This document shows, piece after piece, positions 48,030 through 59,829 of a DNA stretch of 64,000 bases. Below the pieces are notes generated by a model. The model searched no databases and was not told the DNA's origin. It saw only the letters and a program-made list of their open reading frames with translations. The first letter of the stretch is position 1, and each line of letters opens with the position of its first letter. The stretch comes from Tetrastigma voinierianum (lineage: Eukaryota > Streptophyta > Magnoliopsida > Vitales > Vitaceae): positions 60,531 to 124,530 of the forward strand of contig JAEQBH010007389.1 in the NCBI GenBank assembly GCA_016808115.1, written 5' to 3'. The position numbers were made by a program, and so were the translations under genes.

Positions 48030-49585
48030 TTGGGCATCATGAAGCGGCTTGGGAGGTCAGAAGGCAGAGGAATTTTAGGCGGGTGGAAGGGACACCTAGT
48101 AAGGTAGTAGGATGGCGTTATAGGGTATTCCATGAGATGGGAGATTTAGGCATGCCACATTGGGAGGATAAAACATGATAGTTGTGTGAATCTCTAGGTT
48201 CTTTGCCTACGGATGCATGCGGACGGGGTGGAGAATGATGAAATGTTTTTGGCTTTTGGATGTGTGAAGCTGGGAGGACCTAAATATGATTTTGTAGAGA
48301 TATCCCCAGGATGACTTTTGAGCATCATTACCATGACTTTTTAGGACTTGGTTGGAGGGCTGGGATGTGAAAAAAGCAATATTTTCTTTTATTTCCTTGA
48401 AATGGGTATTGACAAAACAACTTTTCTTTTACCTTGACTTTTCGGACCGGATGGAGGGAAATCGGGATAGTGACAAAACAACATTTTCTTTGGCAACTTT
48501 CTTCACCGTTTCCATCAACCAAACAGAAACATAACAAAAGCAATTACAATGGGAAGATCATGACTATCTGTCATTAGGAGCGTCGTAGATAGCACCTTTT
48601 GTTGCAGCTCACCACTGTGATTTGCAACTTGCTGTCACCCCATTGCCGAAGATAGGCATTGTTGCAGTTCATCAACGACATTAGAGCTTGATGTTCCTGA
48701 CATCAAAGATATAGAAATGGTTGCAGTTCATCACCAATATTGACGAGCACACCGAAGCTTGCAGAAAGATCTCGGATTTTTGAGAAAGGTTCAACATTTG
48801 AGAGACTTTGATTTAGGCGACTTCGGGCGTTACAGGTAGTGAGAACAAGCGACCACGAACACGAAGATTGTTTTCAGTTGAAGGACTATTGAGGAATCTC
48901 CATCTTCAGCACCGCCATTAAAGACTTGCGGCGATCTTGACTGTAGTTATTCATCGAATATTAAGGAAATTATTAAGGAATTTGCATTTGCACCGACACT
49001 GAGAGGAATCTCCACAGACGTGCCCTCATCTATTGGATAAGAGTTTTCTCCATTGGTTCACGTATTTTTCATCCCACCCGAACACCTGATTAACCATCCC
49101 GAATTATCTTCTAGCCGGCATCCTAGAATCACTTCTCAGATAACTAGAGGGACCACGAACAAACCTTCACTGCATCCAGTTTGTTGAAGAAGATTTCAAC
49201 ATAGCCATCGGATGATCCTGTTGTCAACTTCATCGAGTCTTTATCGCAAACTTGGTAATTCACCACCTACAGCATCTTTAGATTCACTTCATTGGTATTT
49301 ATTTGTTGCATCAATTCCATGGCGGTATTTATCATCAACTCCATATCTTTGTAGTGATGTAGAGATTTAGAGGATCATTTTTAAACATCATCGATTTAAG
49401 GAATGTCCAGGTTAGTTGCCGACCCGATTGATTTATTTTGTTTATTATTTAGAAGTGGTTTCCTCCTTAATTCTCTTATTTTATTTCATGATCAGAAATG
49501 ACCTACAGCTGGGCTTGGGTGTGGATATTTAAGGCCACACATGGTTGATTAATTACAAACCTATATATAAATTATTAAATTGGGA

Positions 49586-49627
<42 letters not shown>

Positions 49628-51092
49628 TATTGCATCTGAAATGATAAGTTGGGAATATATTTGATTTATTACTTTTTTTTCTAGAATATCTTATTTTATA
49701 CACCTCATGCTTGAAGTCCAAAATATCATATTATAGAAATCAAACACTACATGTAATAAATTTCATGATCTTCATATATTCTTGAGTTGGTTTCTTTCCT
49801 TTTCATGAATGATATACGGTATATTGTGTAAAAAAAATTTTTTTAATCCACATGATTATTTGTTGTAATTTAGCAATAGCCATGTAGTATGCATAATATA
49901 ATGATATATTTTAGTAAGGAAACTTCATATTTTTAGACTACCAAATGTTGACAACTTAATTTTAAATGAATTGGCAAAACAAAATCCAATAATAAATATT
50001 TAGTATGGTGATGTAGTACATGATTTGTCCCGTTTTGTAAATTTATAAATTATTGGTAGTAGGACATTTTATTTTTCTTTCCTCTATGGACACACTTAAT
50101 GTTATTTCGAACAAGGTGTCAATTTGGCACGTACTGTATGTGCTTGATATTGGAATTATTTATGTATTCATTTCCTAATATTTATAATTACAGTACATGT
50201 AATATTTTTTTGATATATAATGTAGTTAAATTAACAAGTTATGTATTTACTCACTATTTATTTAGTATTATTATTTTTTGCGTTTTCGATAATATTTATC
50301 ATAGAACAAAATTTAACTTAGAATACTATCAGATTATTCTTAAATAAACCCAATAATACTTCCTCTAAATTTCCAGTGCATTTCATTGCAATGTTATTTT
50401 TAATTATGGATTTGAATATTAAAAATTCTAAAAAAAACTCACATGCTTATTTGATATACTTTAGCAATAGCCATTTAATTTACATATTTCACTTTTAACA
50501 ATATAAGTCCATAATTCACCCATTCAATGTCGCTACAACCAGTAGTTAATTATTTTGTTTAGTTCAAATGCTTATCTAGTGTATTTCAACAATAGCCATT
50601 TAATTTGTATATTAAGTTTATTTTAATAAACAGTTTCCCTGATTCACCTACAAAAATCTCACTAAAATAAAGTCAAAAACACAAGTAATAAAGTAAGTAA
50701 ACATAGCATTAGTTAATTAATCTATACGGGTTTAATCTTAATGATATATTTGCATTTTTTATTGATTAATTAGGGTAGACTATAAGTATCAAAGTGCATT
50801 GTTGTGTGCGTATATTAACATAGAACCATATAACAACCGCACAATAGTATTATAAATTGCATGATCGAGTAGATTAATTATTGTATTTATAGTTTTAGAA
50901 AATGAAAATATCATATTGCTTGATATTTTACATATTGAGAACATGACTATTTGGCATGATGGATCACTGTCGCCTACAATATAGCATTAACACTTTAAAT
51001 CACTATTAAAATAACACCCTTTTTTCAGACATAAAACTTTATCATGGTTTAATGTATTTTATTTCGTTTATTAATGATAGCATGGATAGAGG
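48030..51092 (+). other. Region upstream of CACTA transposase, possible leader
   Basis: Between 48540 and 49260 the phrase GTTGCAGTTCATCA and relatives recur at about 48600, 48661 and 48720. This part is less AT-rich than its surroundings and precedes a CCAGGTTAGTTG splice-donor-like site at about 49407. It fits a 5' leader exon and intron of the downstream transposase, but no transcript evidence is available. The remainder, 49560-51060, is AT-rich and non-coding, with an (AT)n run at 49588-49619. Confidence 0.35.
49588..49619. repeat. (AT)n microsatellite
   Basis: A 32-bp alternating AT run in the region upstream of the CACTA transposase. Confidence 0.95.
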
Positions 51093-52160
51093 TTGGATGT
51101 TAAGATGAAGGTCGAGGAGTATGAAGAAGAGTTGAATACTTCATTAATTTTGCATTACAACATTGTCAAAATCCAAGTGTCATCAGGTTGTGCATGTATG
51201 AGATGTGGAAACTTAATGCATCATACACCTAACAAGATTAGAGAACACATGTTTTTCAATGGTATTGATCGAGTTATGGAGTACATGGTATTGGCATGGA
51301 GAAGCGGAGTCTGACAGTGGACAATCCAAGCTACTGATGGCACAAGGTTATGATACATTAGATTATGGTGATGTTGCTAGTACATTAGAAATGGTTCACG
51401 CCGCACAAGATGAGTGCATGAATGATCCAATGTCATTTAAAAAATTGGTTGAAGATGCTGAAAAACCTTTGTACCCTAATTGTTTAAAGTACAACAAGCT
51501 TTCTGCATTAGTTAAATTGTATAACTTGAAAGCAAAATATGGGTGGTGGACCAAAAGCTTTTCATTCTCCAATTGTTAGGGGATATGTTGCTCGTGAACA
51601 ATGAGATGCCCTTATCCATGTATGAGGCTAAAAAAACCTTGAATGCATTAGGAATGGAATATGAGAAGATACATGCATGTCCAAATGATTACATGCTTTA
51701 TAGGAATGAGTGGAGGGATGCATCTTCATGTCCTACTTGTGGAATGTCAAGGTGGAAGGTAAACAAGGCAAGGGGGTGGAGAAACACTAAGGGAGTGCAC
51801 ACCCAAGGTATTTGTGGTATTTCCACTCATCCCTAGGTTTAGGAGGATGTTTCAATCTCGAGCTTGACTAATGACCTAAAATGGCATGCACGAAAAGAGG
51901 GGAATTATGGTAAACTTCGACACCGAGTTGACTCTCCTACTAGGCAGTGAAGTGAACCAAATGTGGCCACAATTTGCTTCAGATTCGAAACCTTAGACTG
52001 CCATTTATTGAGATGGCATCAATCCACATAGCTCTACTGACTAGTAGGTATAGTTGTTGGCCTATCATCACTATCACGTATAACCTTCCTCCTTAGCTAT
52101 GCATGAAAGGAAATTTATAGTGTTATCTTTGTTAATGCTCGAATGCGACAACCTGGCAAT
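51093..52160 (+). pseudogene. CACTA TNP2-type transposase, N-terminal part
   Basis: Open frames in changing phase cover the N-terminus of the plant CACTA transposase. The transposase-associated zinc-binding-like region reads CACMRCGN, then REHMFFNGI, then WYWHGE. Next comes KPLYPNCLKYNKLSALVKLY, NLKAKYGWW and MYEAKKTLNALGMEYEKI, then HACPNDYMLYRNEW and CPTCGMSRWKVNK (51093-51836). Beyond a stop, WHAR, KLRHRVDSP and similar TNP2 segments remain up to 52160. The protein would cut and rejoin the CACTA ends. The gene is then broken at 52161 by an inserted hAT-like element. Confidence 0.95.
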
Positions 52161-52979
52161 CAAGGATGAAAACCATCGGTTTAGCGGATATATCTCGGTA
52201 CTTGGATTTACGGATATATCGGATATATCGGAGATATATCGATGGATATTTTTACATAAATATCGATAATTAAAAATTATTTAAAATTAAGAATATATTT
52301 AAAGTTACTTAGCTAAAATTATTTTAAAAGCATAGAGAATGATATCAATTAGATTTGATTTTTACATTCTTTTCCTATATTTATATTTGTTTATAAAAAT
52401 TTAAATGATTTTATTAAAATATATTTAATTAAGAAATAAATTATTTTATATGTTTTATACAAAATATTTTATTCAATAGTTTTTAAATTTGGAAATTGTA
52501 ATAACAACATAGAATACAATATTTTATATATTTTATATTTATATTTAGCTATTATAAATGATTAAAGTATTCTAAACTTATTAAAAAATATATTCATAAA
52601 TTAGAAAAGACAATATATTAAAATTTTTGTAATATATATTACAAGGGCATCCTTAGCCTAGTGGATAGGAGGTTGGAACCTGGCTTTTGGGCGGGGTTCG
52701 AACCTGACAACAAATTCTCATTTAATGCAGGTGGTGAGCAATTAAGTAGGTTATGAACAGTAGTGAACAGTACCAATTCGTGAACAGTGACCGATATTTC
52801 GGGAAATATCGGAAAAATCGGTAAAAAAACCGATATATCGCCGAAATTTCGCCGAAAAAACCGATAAAAAGCCGAAATTTCCTATAATGGAAATGATCGG
52901 AAGGAAATATCGATGTCGGCGTGTGAATACCGCGAAATATCAGTGAAATATCAGTAGAGTATTCCGTTTTCAAACCTTG
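52161..52979 (+). mobile_element. hAT-like non-autonomous element with tRNA-like module, copy 1
   Basis: The ends are CAAGGATGAAAAC on the left and, inverted on the right, CAAGGTTTGAAAAC. The flanks CTGGCAAT (52153-52160) and CTAGTAAT (52980-52987) match at six of eight bases, and both differences are transitions. An 8-bp duplication is the hallmark of hAT elements. The transposase reading resumes after the insertion with NDIDIYLAPLVDDL, so the boundaries are exact. Both ends have subterminal GATATATCG/ATATCGG words. The middle is AT-rich. A tRNA-like A/B box pair lies at 52653-52705. No coding capacity: length 819 bp. Confidence 0.85.
52646..52710 (+). other. tRNA-like A box and B box
   Basis: TAGCCTAGTGG (52654-52664) fits the polymerase III A-box pattern TRGCNNAGTGG. 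GGTTCGAACCT (52695-52705) is a near-perfect B box. They are 41 bp apart, close to tRNA spacing. There is no convincing acceptor stem or anticodon arm, so it is not called as a tRNA gene. It may be a SINE head captured by the hAT-like element. Confidence 0.75.
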
Positions 52980-52987
52980 CTAGTAAT

Positions 52988-54123
52988 GACATTGACATAT
53001 ATTTGGCACCATTAGTAGATGATTTGAAAACTTTAACATAGGAGGCAGGGGGTGGAAACATATGATGCACATAGCGAGTTTTTCACATTAAAGGCTATTT
53101 TGTTATGGACAATGGATTTCCACAGCATGGAAACTTATCACGGATGCACTATTAAGGGATATTATGCTTGTCCAATATGAGGTGAAAAACATATTCACAT
53201 AGGGTAAAGCATAGAATAAAGCTAAATATCACGGCCATGAAGATTTCTTCCATTGAACCATCCATTTAGAAGCAAAGAAGGCCTTTAATGGTGAGCAAAG
53301 AGTTTAACTTACACTCAACACAACTTACAGATTGCTGAAAAAGAAGTCTATCTTTTTTAAGCAGATCTTGGAGATATCACGTATGTTAAATCACAACTTG
53401 GATGTCATGCATATTGAAAAGAGATATGTGAGCATTGTTGGAACTTTGTAACTTCGAGGGTAAAAACAAAGGATGGACTCAATTCACGACTTGATCTTAT
53501 TGAAATGGAGGCAAGGCGGAATTAGCACCAAAAGTTGGGTTGAGCCGAACTTATCTCCCCCACACATGTTATCTGCTAAGTAAATGGAGAAAAGGCATTA
53601 TGGAAAGTTTAGCTAATTTGAAGGTTCCCGAAGGTTATTGTTCCAAACTTTAGAGACCTTGTGTCGATTGGAAGAGCTAAAGCTCCATGGTCTTAAGTCC
53701 CATAGTTATCATCCCATATGCAACTATTGCGGTGTAATTAGATCGGTGTTAAGCGTAATTGGATATGCCATTACGAGATTATCTTCTTTTAATGCACTTT
53801 GTGCCAAGGTAGTGGATGTGTCAAAATTGAATGATTTGCAGCAAGACATAGTAGTCACTTTGTGCTTAATTGAGAAGTATTTTCCACCTTCCATTTTTGA
53901 TATCATGCTTCATTTAACAGTGCATTTAGTAAGAGAGGTAAGACTATGTGGACCAGTGTACATGAGATGGATGTACCCATTTGAAAGATATATGAAAGTT
54001 CTAAAGGGTTATGTTCGAAATCGTAATCATCCAGAAGGGTGCATTGCTGAGTGTTATATTGCGGCTTTAGAGTTTTGCGGAGTATTTGTCGGTATAGATG
54101 CGATTAGAGTTCATACAGTATGA
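52988..54123 (+). pseudogene. CACTA TNP2-type transposase, central part with DUF4218
   Basis: After the hAT-like element the reading gives NDIDIYLAPLVDDLKTL, then FTLKAILLWTMDF, then further TNP2 fragments with stops (about 53000-53600). The open segment 53638-54123 holds the DUF4218-like region: EELKLHGLKSHSYH, then AITRLSSFNALCAKV, then QDIVVTLCLIEKYFPPSIFD, then LHLTVHLVREVRLCGP, then RWMYPFERYMKVLKGYV. This is the most complete transposase part in the window. Confidence 0.95.
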
Positions 54124-54241
54124 GATGAATGGAAATATGGAAACCTTTGCAGTGCAATGACTGTTAATGAGTATAACTTGGTGAATGACACATCATTATG
54201 TTACGCAAAATCTGACCATTATGCAACCTTATATCAAGTAA

Positions 54242-55012
54242 GTGTCGTGTCTCTTAAACATGTGTTTGTTACTCTATACATTGGATTCGCAACATGACTT
54301 GCCTATTTTACTTTATAGTGATCACATAAAATATTTGAAGGCAAAGTATCCTCGTCAATCTAAAAGGGTGAAGTGGCTAGAGGATGAACATGTGCACACA
54401 TTTAGCTATTGGCTTCGAGAAAAGGTATGGAACACAAAGTGCATCACCCACTTAGAGTCAAATACTTTTCCTCATTCTACATTCATTTATATATTATGGA
54501 TGAACAACCTTGTGAGTTCTTTGATGAAATAATCAAGGAGAACCTATTGAAGAGGACTCTTAAATTAGCTTGCATAAGGACGAAGACATCAAGTTCTTAC
54601 TTATCCTGGTTATATCATTAATGGTTGTCGTTACCATACCAAGGATCGTGACCAGACACGAGTAAACCAAAATAGTGGTGTTAGTATTGTAGCATCAACC
54701 ATGCAAATTGCAAGTGCCAAATATAAGAATCATGTGCTTGGTGAGATGTGTTTTTATGGGGTTGTAAAAGAGATATGGGACCTTGATTATAATATGTTCA
54801 AGATTTGTTGTTTTAAGTGTGATTGGGTTGATAATAAGAGCGGTGTCAAAGTTGATGAGCTTGGTTTCACATTAGTTGATCTACAGAAGATAGGACATAA
54901 ATCAGATCCTTTTATTTTGGCATCTCAAGCTCAACAAGTATTTTATGTAGAAGACCAAGTTGATCAAGATGATGCAATTTGTTCTTTCAAGGCCAAGAAA
55001 GGACTCTTTTGA
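54242..55012 (+). pseudogene. CACTA TNP2-type transposase, C-terminus with DUF4216
   Basis: Fragments at 54300-54620 contain YPRQSKRVKWLEDEHVHTFS and then WLREKV. The final open segment (54701-55012) is a good DUF4216 match by motif: CFYGVVKEIWDLDYNMFKI, then CFKCDWVDNKSGVKVDELGF, then LVDLQKIGHKSDPFILASQA, then QVFYVEDQ. DUF4216 closes many plant CACTA transposases; its function is not known. The frame ends at 55012. Confidence 0.94.
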
Positions 55013-56389
55013 CATAGAGGGTGATAGCGACTTCACAGAGAAACAATTGTATGGAACATCACCCTTTTGTGAATGCAATGCACAATAATGAGTCCTCCGA
55101 TGAAGTTAGGGCTGATTGAAATTTGTATGAGAACTGATTGTGAGGGGATTTGGATTACAGACATTAATCATATTAAGCATGTTTATTTTTTGTACTACCT
55201 TTAGTTACTACTAATTGAATTCAGTGTATTGTATTGCTAAATTATCGGTTAACATATAATGATATGGTAATTGATATTGGTTTATATTTTATTCTTGTTA
55301 ACTTTATTTTTTTCTATTACATACGTACCACTTGTAACCAAATATGAAAACTACTTATGTATTTGATGTCTCTTTAATTGTCTAAACTTCTTTTTTCTAT
55401 CCTAATTGATATAGTTAAATAAGTGTTGTATCTGATGACATCATAACTTTAGTTTTAGATTATGCAGTGTAAAGTTTGAAGCTATCGACTTAATGACTTA
55501 ATTTTTTTTTTTAGACAATCCTCCTTATAGTGAAAGTTAATCATGCGATATAAGGTGGAAGGATAATAAACAACTCTTCCCATTTAAGTTATTTGTATAA
55601 GTTTCTACATATTGAATTAAAATGGTGCAAGGTAATCTAAAAGTTATGCATGCTTCATCTGACCAATATTGAGATTATGCTTGATCATTATCATATTCAA
55701 TGTTTATAAGTGACTTATAAAATAAATTAAAAATGTCGATGTCTAAGTTGATTGAATTTATAATATAATAAAAATAATGACAAACATAAGACAAGTCAAT
55801 ATTGTGTGGAGCTTAGTGGTAAAACTATGTATGACACAATATTATAATAAAACATTGTTATAATAATGACATAGAATTTAGAAATAACACACGGTGACAC
55901 AATCTAACCTCACAGTTGATTGAATATTCTTAAAGTATTGTATTGATGTGTGATAATTTGAACATGGCAACAAAGAAAGAAGATGTATTTTGTAAAATAT
56001 TCAACCTTTGCAGTGCACTTATTTATGTATTATAATGTATTTTTTATGCATATTTTCATTACTTCAAAATTATCATTATTTATCAATCTTAAAATGTTGT
56101 TGTCTTAGCATACCTTTTTAGCCATTCAGTACATGAAAAACGTCTACAATTGTGACAAATTGGAGCACGAAGGAAAAACAACAAAGGTAATTACTACAAT
56201 ATCTATTCTAATTTTTACAATTAACTTATAAAGATTAGTTCATATTTTGTACTTTGCACTTTTCATGTAGGCGGATGCAATACGAAAGAAGAAAAACAAA
56301 AAAGTTTAGAGGATCAACCATGAAACCATAAATATTACAAAGAATAAAAGTAAAGGGTTAAGATTAATATTGATTATAATGATGGTATA
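55013..56389. other. CACTA intergenic and first-exon sequence, AT-rich
   Basis: This is AT-rich DNA between the two CACTA genes. Short exon-like stretches at about 56110-56200 and 56270-56310 (basic residues, flanked by GTAATT- and TAG-type splice-like sites) may be the first exons of the next gene. Nothing else is recognised. Confidence 0.4.
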
Positions 56390-57600
56390 GAAATTGGTGA
56401 TGGATCTATCTGATTGGTTTCCTACTTAGGTGTCCTTGCAAGGACCATGGTTCCAGTAGACTATCTTGATTGGCGGCTAGTGCCAAATGAGTTGAAGGAA
56501 AAGTTATGGGATATTGTTCAGGTATGAAATAATTATTTTAAATATCTTCCTACATCTTGTACAATTCATTACATGCATTCATACCAATAACTAATTGCAT
56601 TTGCAGAATGCGTTCAAGGTTGCTGAAGATAGCAAGAATAATACTATTGCATCGATAGCGGCGAGAAAGTTCGAGTCATTCAAGCACCATCTCCACAGAC
56701 TTATATCATGCCTTATAAGGATGACCCTGAACACCTTAAAGAGCCCCCATCTTGTTACAACTATATTGAGACTGAAATATGGAGAAAATTGGTTATGGAT
56801 AGGCTGTCAAAGCAATTTCAAAAGAAGTCAGAAAACCAAAAACAAAAGAGGGCTTTGAACACATATTCCCATCGACTTAGTAGAAAAGGTTATGCAAACT
56901 TTGAGCAAGAAGTGGTAAGTCACACTTGTTTTCATTTATACATTCTTTTTTTATTCTTGGCTTAGTAGGAGAAAATTTAATGTTGCTTATAATATATAAT
57001 GATTGTGTGATGATAGAGAATGTTTTTATTGTTAATAGAGTGTCTTTGTAGCCAAAATTGTTGGTAAAATGGATGTAGTTGTTTAATGTAAAAAAAAAAA
57101 AATTAAGCAGTATACAAATAAAAATATCTATTATGTTTGTAGAATTAAAAAACAAATATCATTTATATTTGATTGATATTATATAATCTTGACAATAGAA
57201 ATGATTTGCTTTATTATTATATCTAAGCAACAATTACACTTATTGAAATCATTATATTGTGTACGGATAAAGAAAAAGCGTGGTTCTGGAAGCTCGTGCG
57301 AGATGGGAATTGTGGAAGTTGGTAGAAGGAAGGCAAATATGATGTTGAAACCCAACATGTTGTTCATAAAATTGTTAGTTATCAAAATCTTTAAATGATG
57401 TCTGTTTAAGGTTCTAAAACTTATTATAAATATGATATTCAAGCTAACTTATTTATGTTGTTTGTAGGGATGAGTTGGTGCTAATGCCAAGAAGCTTGAG
57501 TATTCCTACTAGTGGTCCAAATGATATGCCCACAAGCTTTAGGAACCTTGAGCATCCTGTGGTAGAGTAAGGCGAAGGGACCCGATCAAAGCGTAATGCA
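56390..57600 (+). pseudogene. CACTA second gene, Transposase_24-like part
   Basis: An exon ending at 56522 reads VLARTMVPVDYLDWRLVPNE, then LKEKLWDIVQ, followed by a GT donor. The next exon begins after TTGCAG at 56607 with AFKVAEDSKNN, and reads FESFKHHLHRLI. After a frameshift it continues PYKDDPEHLKEP, SEN(Q)KQKRALNTYSHRLSRK and GYANFEQEV, ending at a GTAAGT donor at 56915. This is the plant Ptta/En/Spm-type (Transposase_24) region found in the second gene of CACTA elements. Its role is unproven; TNPA-like binding to subterminal repeats is a reasonable inference. Another exon-like piece is at 57270-57360. Confidence 0.82.
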
Positions 57601-58330
57601 TATTTGATGTTCCTAAGTCATCAAAGTTGTTGAAATGGATGAAAGAGAAATGATATTGCAAGAAAGGGAGAAAGAACTAGAGGAGCGTGAAAGATGCTTG
57701 TCAGCGAGAGGAAGCTTTTAAGCACAAGTAAGCTTAGCGTGGATATTGAACACCACTCATCGAGGGTTCAACAACGCCCTCCCACCCCATTACGGGAATA
57801 AAAGCGACACAAATATCCGACAACAATTGCTAATTCATGAAGAACAACGAATGCATCAACACAGGTTGAGATGAAGGTTACAAAAACACTCCAACATCAG
57901 TTGACAAGGTATATATGTTTGACTTAGTTCCATTACCATTAATGTATAGTTTTTTGTGGATATTTATATTTGTATACCAAATGTAGTGACATATTTTTAA
58001 TTTTTATAAGGTTAAAAAAATGTGACATAGCCATAGAGAGACTAGAGAAAACATCGTTGCATATGCAACATATGTTCTAGTAAATTATGGTCGAACTACA
58101 AAATTACCACATCCTTCATCCTGTTCCAACCTGATGTCTTTCTACCTGTTCCACTTCCAAATGTCTACAAAATGAGGGAAGGAGTTAGGCACGAGGTATT
58201 ATATGGCAGGCTTGTGATACCTTTTGAAGGAGGGCAAGAGGTATATCATGTAATTTTCATAGAAGTTAATTTGTTTTATAGTGTTTTGCTTCTTACTAAT
58301 GCAATAATGTTCTAATTATTGGACTATGTA
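57601..58330 (+). other. CACTA second gene, intron and degenerate exon sequence
   Basis: Glu/Arg-rich coding-like stretches at 57630-57720 (KEREKELEERE-type composition) and 57740-57900 lie between AT-rich intron-like parts. They fit the linker between the Transposase_24-like and protease-like regions, but frames cannot be assigned. Confidence 0.45.
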
Positions 58331-58334
58331 TTGA

Positions 58335-59670
58335 AGAAAAATGAGAAGAAGAAGAAAGCAACAAAGATACCAGAGAAACCTATTGAAAAATGAAAGAAAG
58401 AAAATCCAAAGGATATTCAACTGTTTGCTAAAACTGTTTCATCATTTTTGAAAGATAGACCAGCCCCAAAAGTACAATTCCCAGTAGATATGTTTGGTAT
58501 GGAATTTTTCACATTTCTTTTGGTGGAAGATATGGAGTATATCATATCGGAGACAGAGGTTTCATCAAGCCCCGTATTTGTTTCTACATATGGTGGATTT
58601 CTTACATGCATTGAGTTCAAGTTATATTTTATGGTACTAATATCTCTTATATATTTCAAATTTCTTAGGTACTTGTATCGAAATGAGAGAAACAATGAGG
58701 AGAAAGTTGATATTTGTAGTCATTAATAGTTTCTAAAATTTGGGTAATAAAACCAAAGTTGGAAAATAGAGCTCGATACATTCTTTGAGAGATTGATAAA
58801 TTCAAGAAAGATTTGATATATTTTTGTCCCATACAACCCAGGGTAATTGTCTTAGATAATGACATAACATTTTCATTATTCATGTTTTATTATTAAATTA
58901 CTTCTCACGATCTTTTAGTTTGTGCTTGTTATCCTCTAGTTTTCATTGGGTGTTGGGGGTTATAAAAATTGAAACAATGACCATGTTTTACTTCGACTCC
59001 TTGCAAGATAAGCCAACTAAAGACTTTCAAGAAGTAATTAGCATGTATGTATCTTCCTTTTATTTGGCTTAGATTAAGTATTCATGGATTGAAATATCTT
59101 AATTTTCTTAAATTTCATTGGTAGGGCATTTGGTTATTCTTCTCGTAGAAAACACAAGAAAGACCTTAATTGGATATGTATTGAGGTAAGATAAATATCA
59201 CCATTTTCTTCAATCTCTCCTTAATAAAACTACTTCGGTGTGTTTTAAATTAATGCTATATTTATTTTTTCTATTAAATTTGGAATTACTTTAGTTGAAT
59301 AAATATCATATTTTTTACCTTTGGTTTTATTGCAAATATTTAGGTTCATGGAAGTTTTATCACATTATATGTACCATTTCCTAATTATACATGAGCTCCA
59401 TGTAGAGTCTAGACAACATGGAGGGGTTCATTGTGGTTATTATGTGATGAAGTATGAATGAGATCATTTTTATTTGAGCCTCTCAAGTTGAGAGTATGAA
59501 CTCAACTATAATATTTCTTTAAGTACTATGAAGTTTATATATAGATATGTTGTTATATTAACATTTTTTTATTAAAATATGTCAGTTTAATGGAAAAAGA
59601 TCTATACTCAGCATAAATAAATTTATTAGATCAGAGTTGGTAGATTTTGTCAACACTCTTGCTTCAACGG
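58335..59670 (+). pseudogene. CACTA second gene, Ulp1-like (C48) protease part
   Basis: An exon at about 58400-58640 reads KTVSSFLKDRPAPKVQFPVD, then MEYIISETEVSSSPVF. Further segments include YIFVPYNPG (about 58830-58855), FHWVLGVIKIET and MFYFDSLQDKPTKDFQE (58945-59040), and QHGGVHCGYYVMKYE (about 59412-59455). These carry the His of HWVL, an Asp after a hydrophobic stretch, and the Gln and Cys of Q-x(n)-CGYYV, which together form the catalytic set of Ulp1-type (SUMO protease-like) peptidases. Such proteases occur in several plant CACTA and MULE elements. Introns and stops separate the segments. Confidence 0.82.
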
Positions 59671-59829
59671 TATATACTAATTTTGCATTAAATTATTTCT
59701 ATTTTATATACTTCAAAAATTATAAAACAGCCGTTATGGATGTATTTTTTTTTTTTTGTATGGGTTGTATTTGGCATGATGAAAGTTTTTGTAGTTACTA
59801 AGATTTCTTCTGATATTTAATTATTATCA
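59671..59829. other. Short non-coding link
   Basis: AT-rich sequence between the protease part and the tandem array; no feature is visible. Confidence 0.5.

Noticed and set aside
52646..52710. A functional tRNA gene
   Set aside because: A and B boxes are good, but no acceptor stem, anticodon arm or T-rich terminator in the right place is visible, and the site lies inside a transposon.
57179..57442. Minus-strand frame opposite the second CACTA gene, and 58417-58695 likewise
   Set aside because: These are antisense shadows of exons or introns of the plus-strand CACTA gene.
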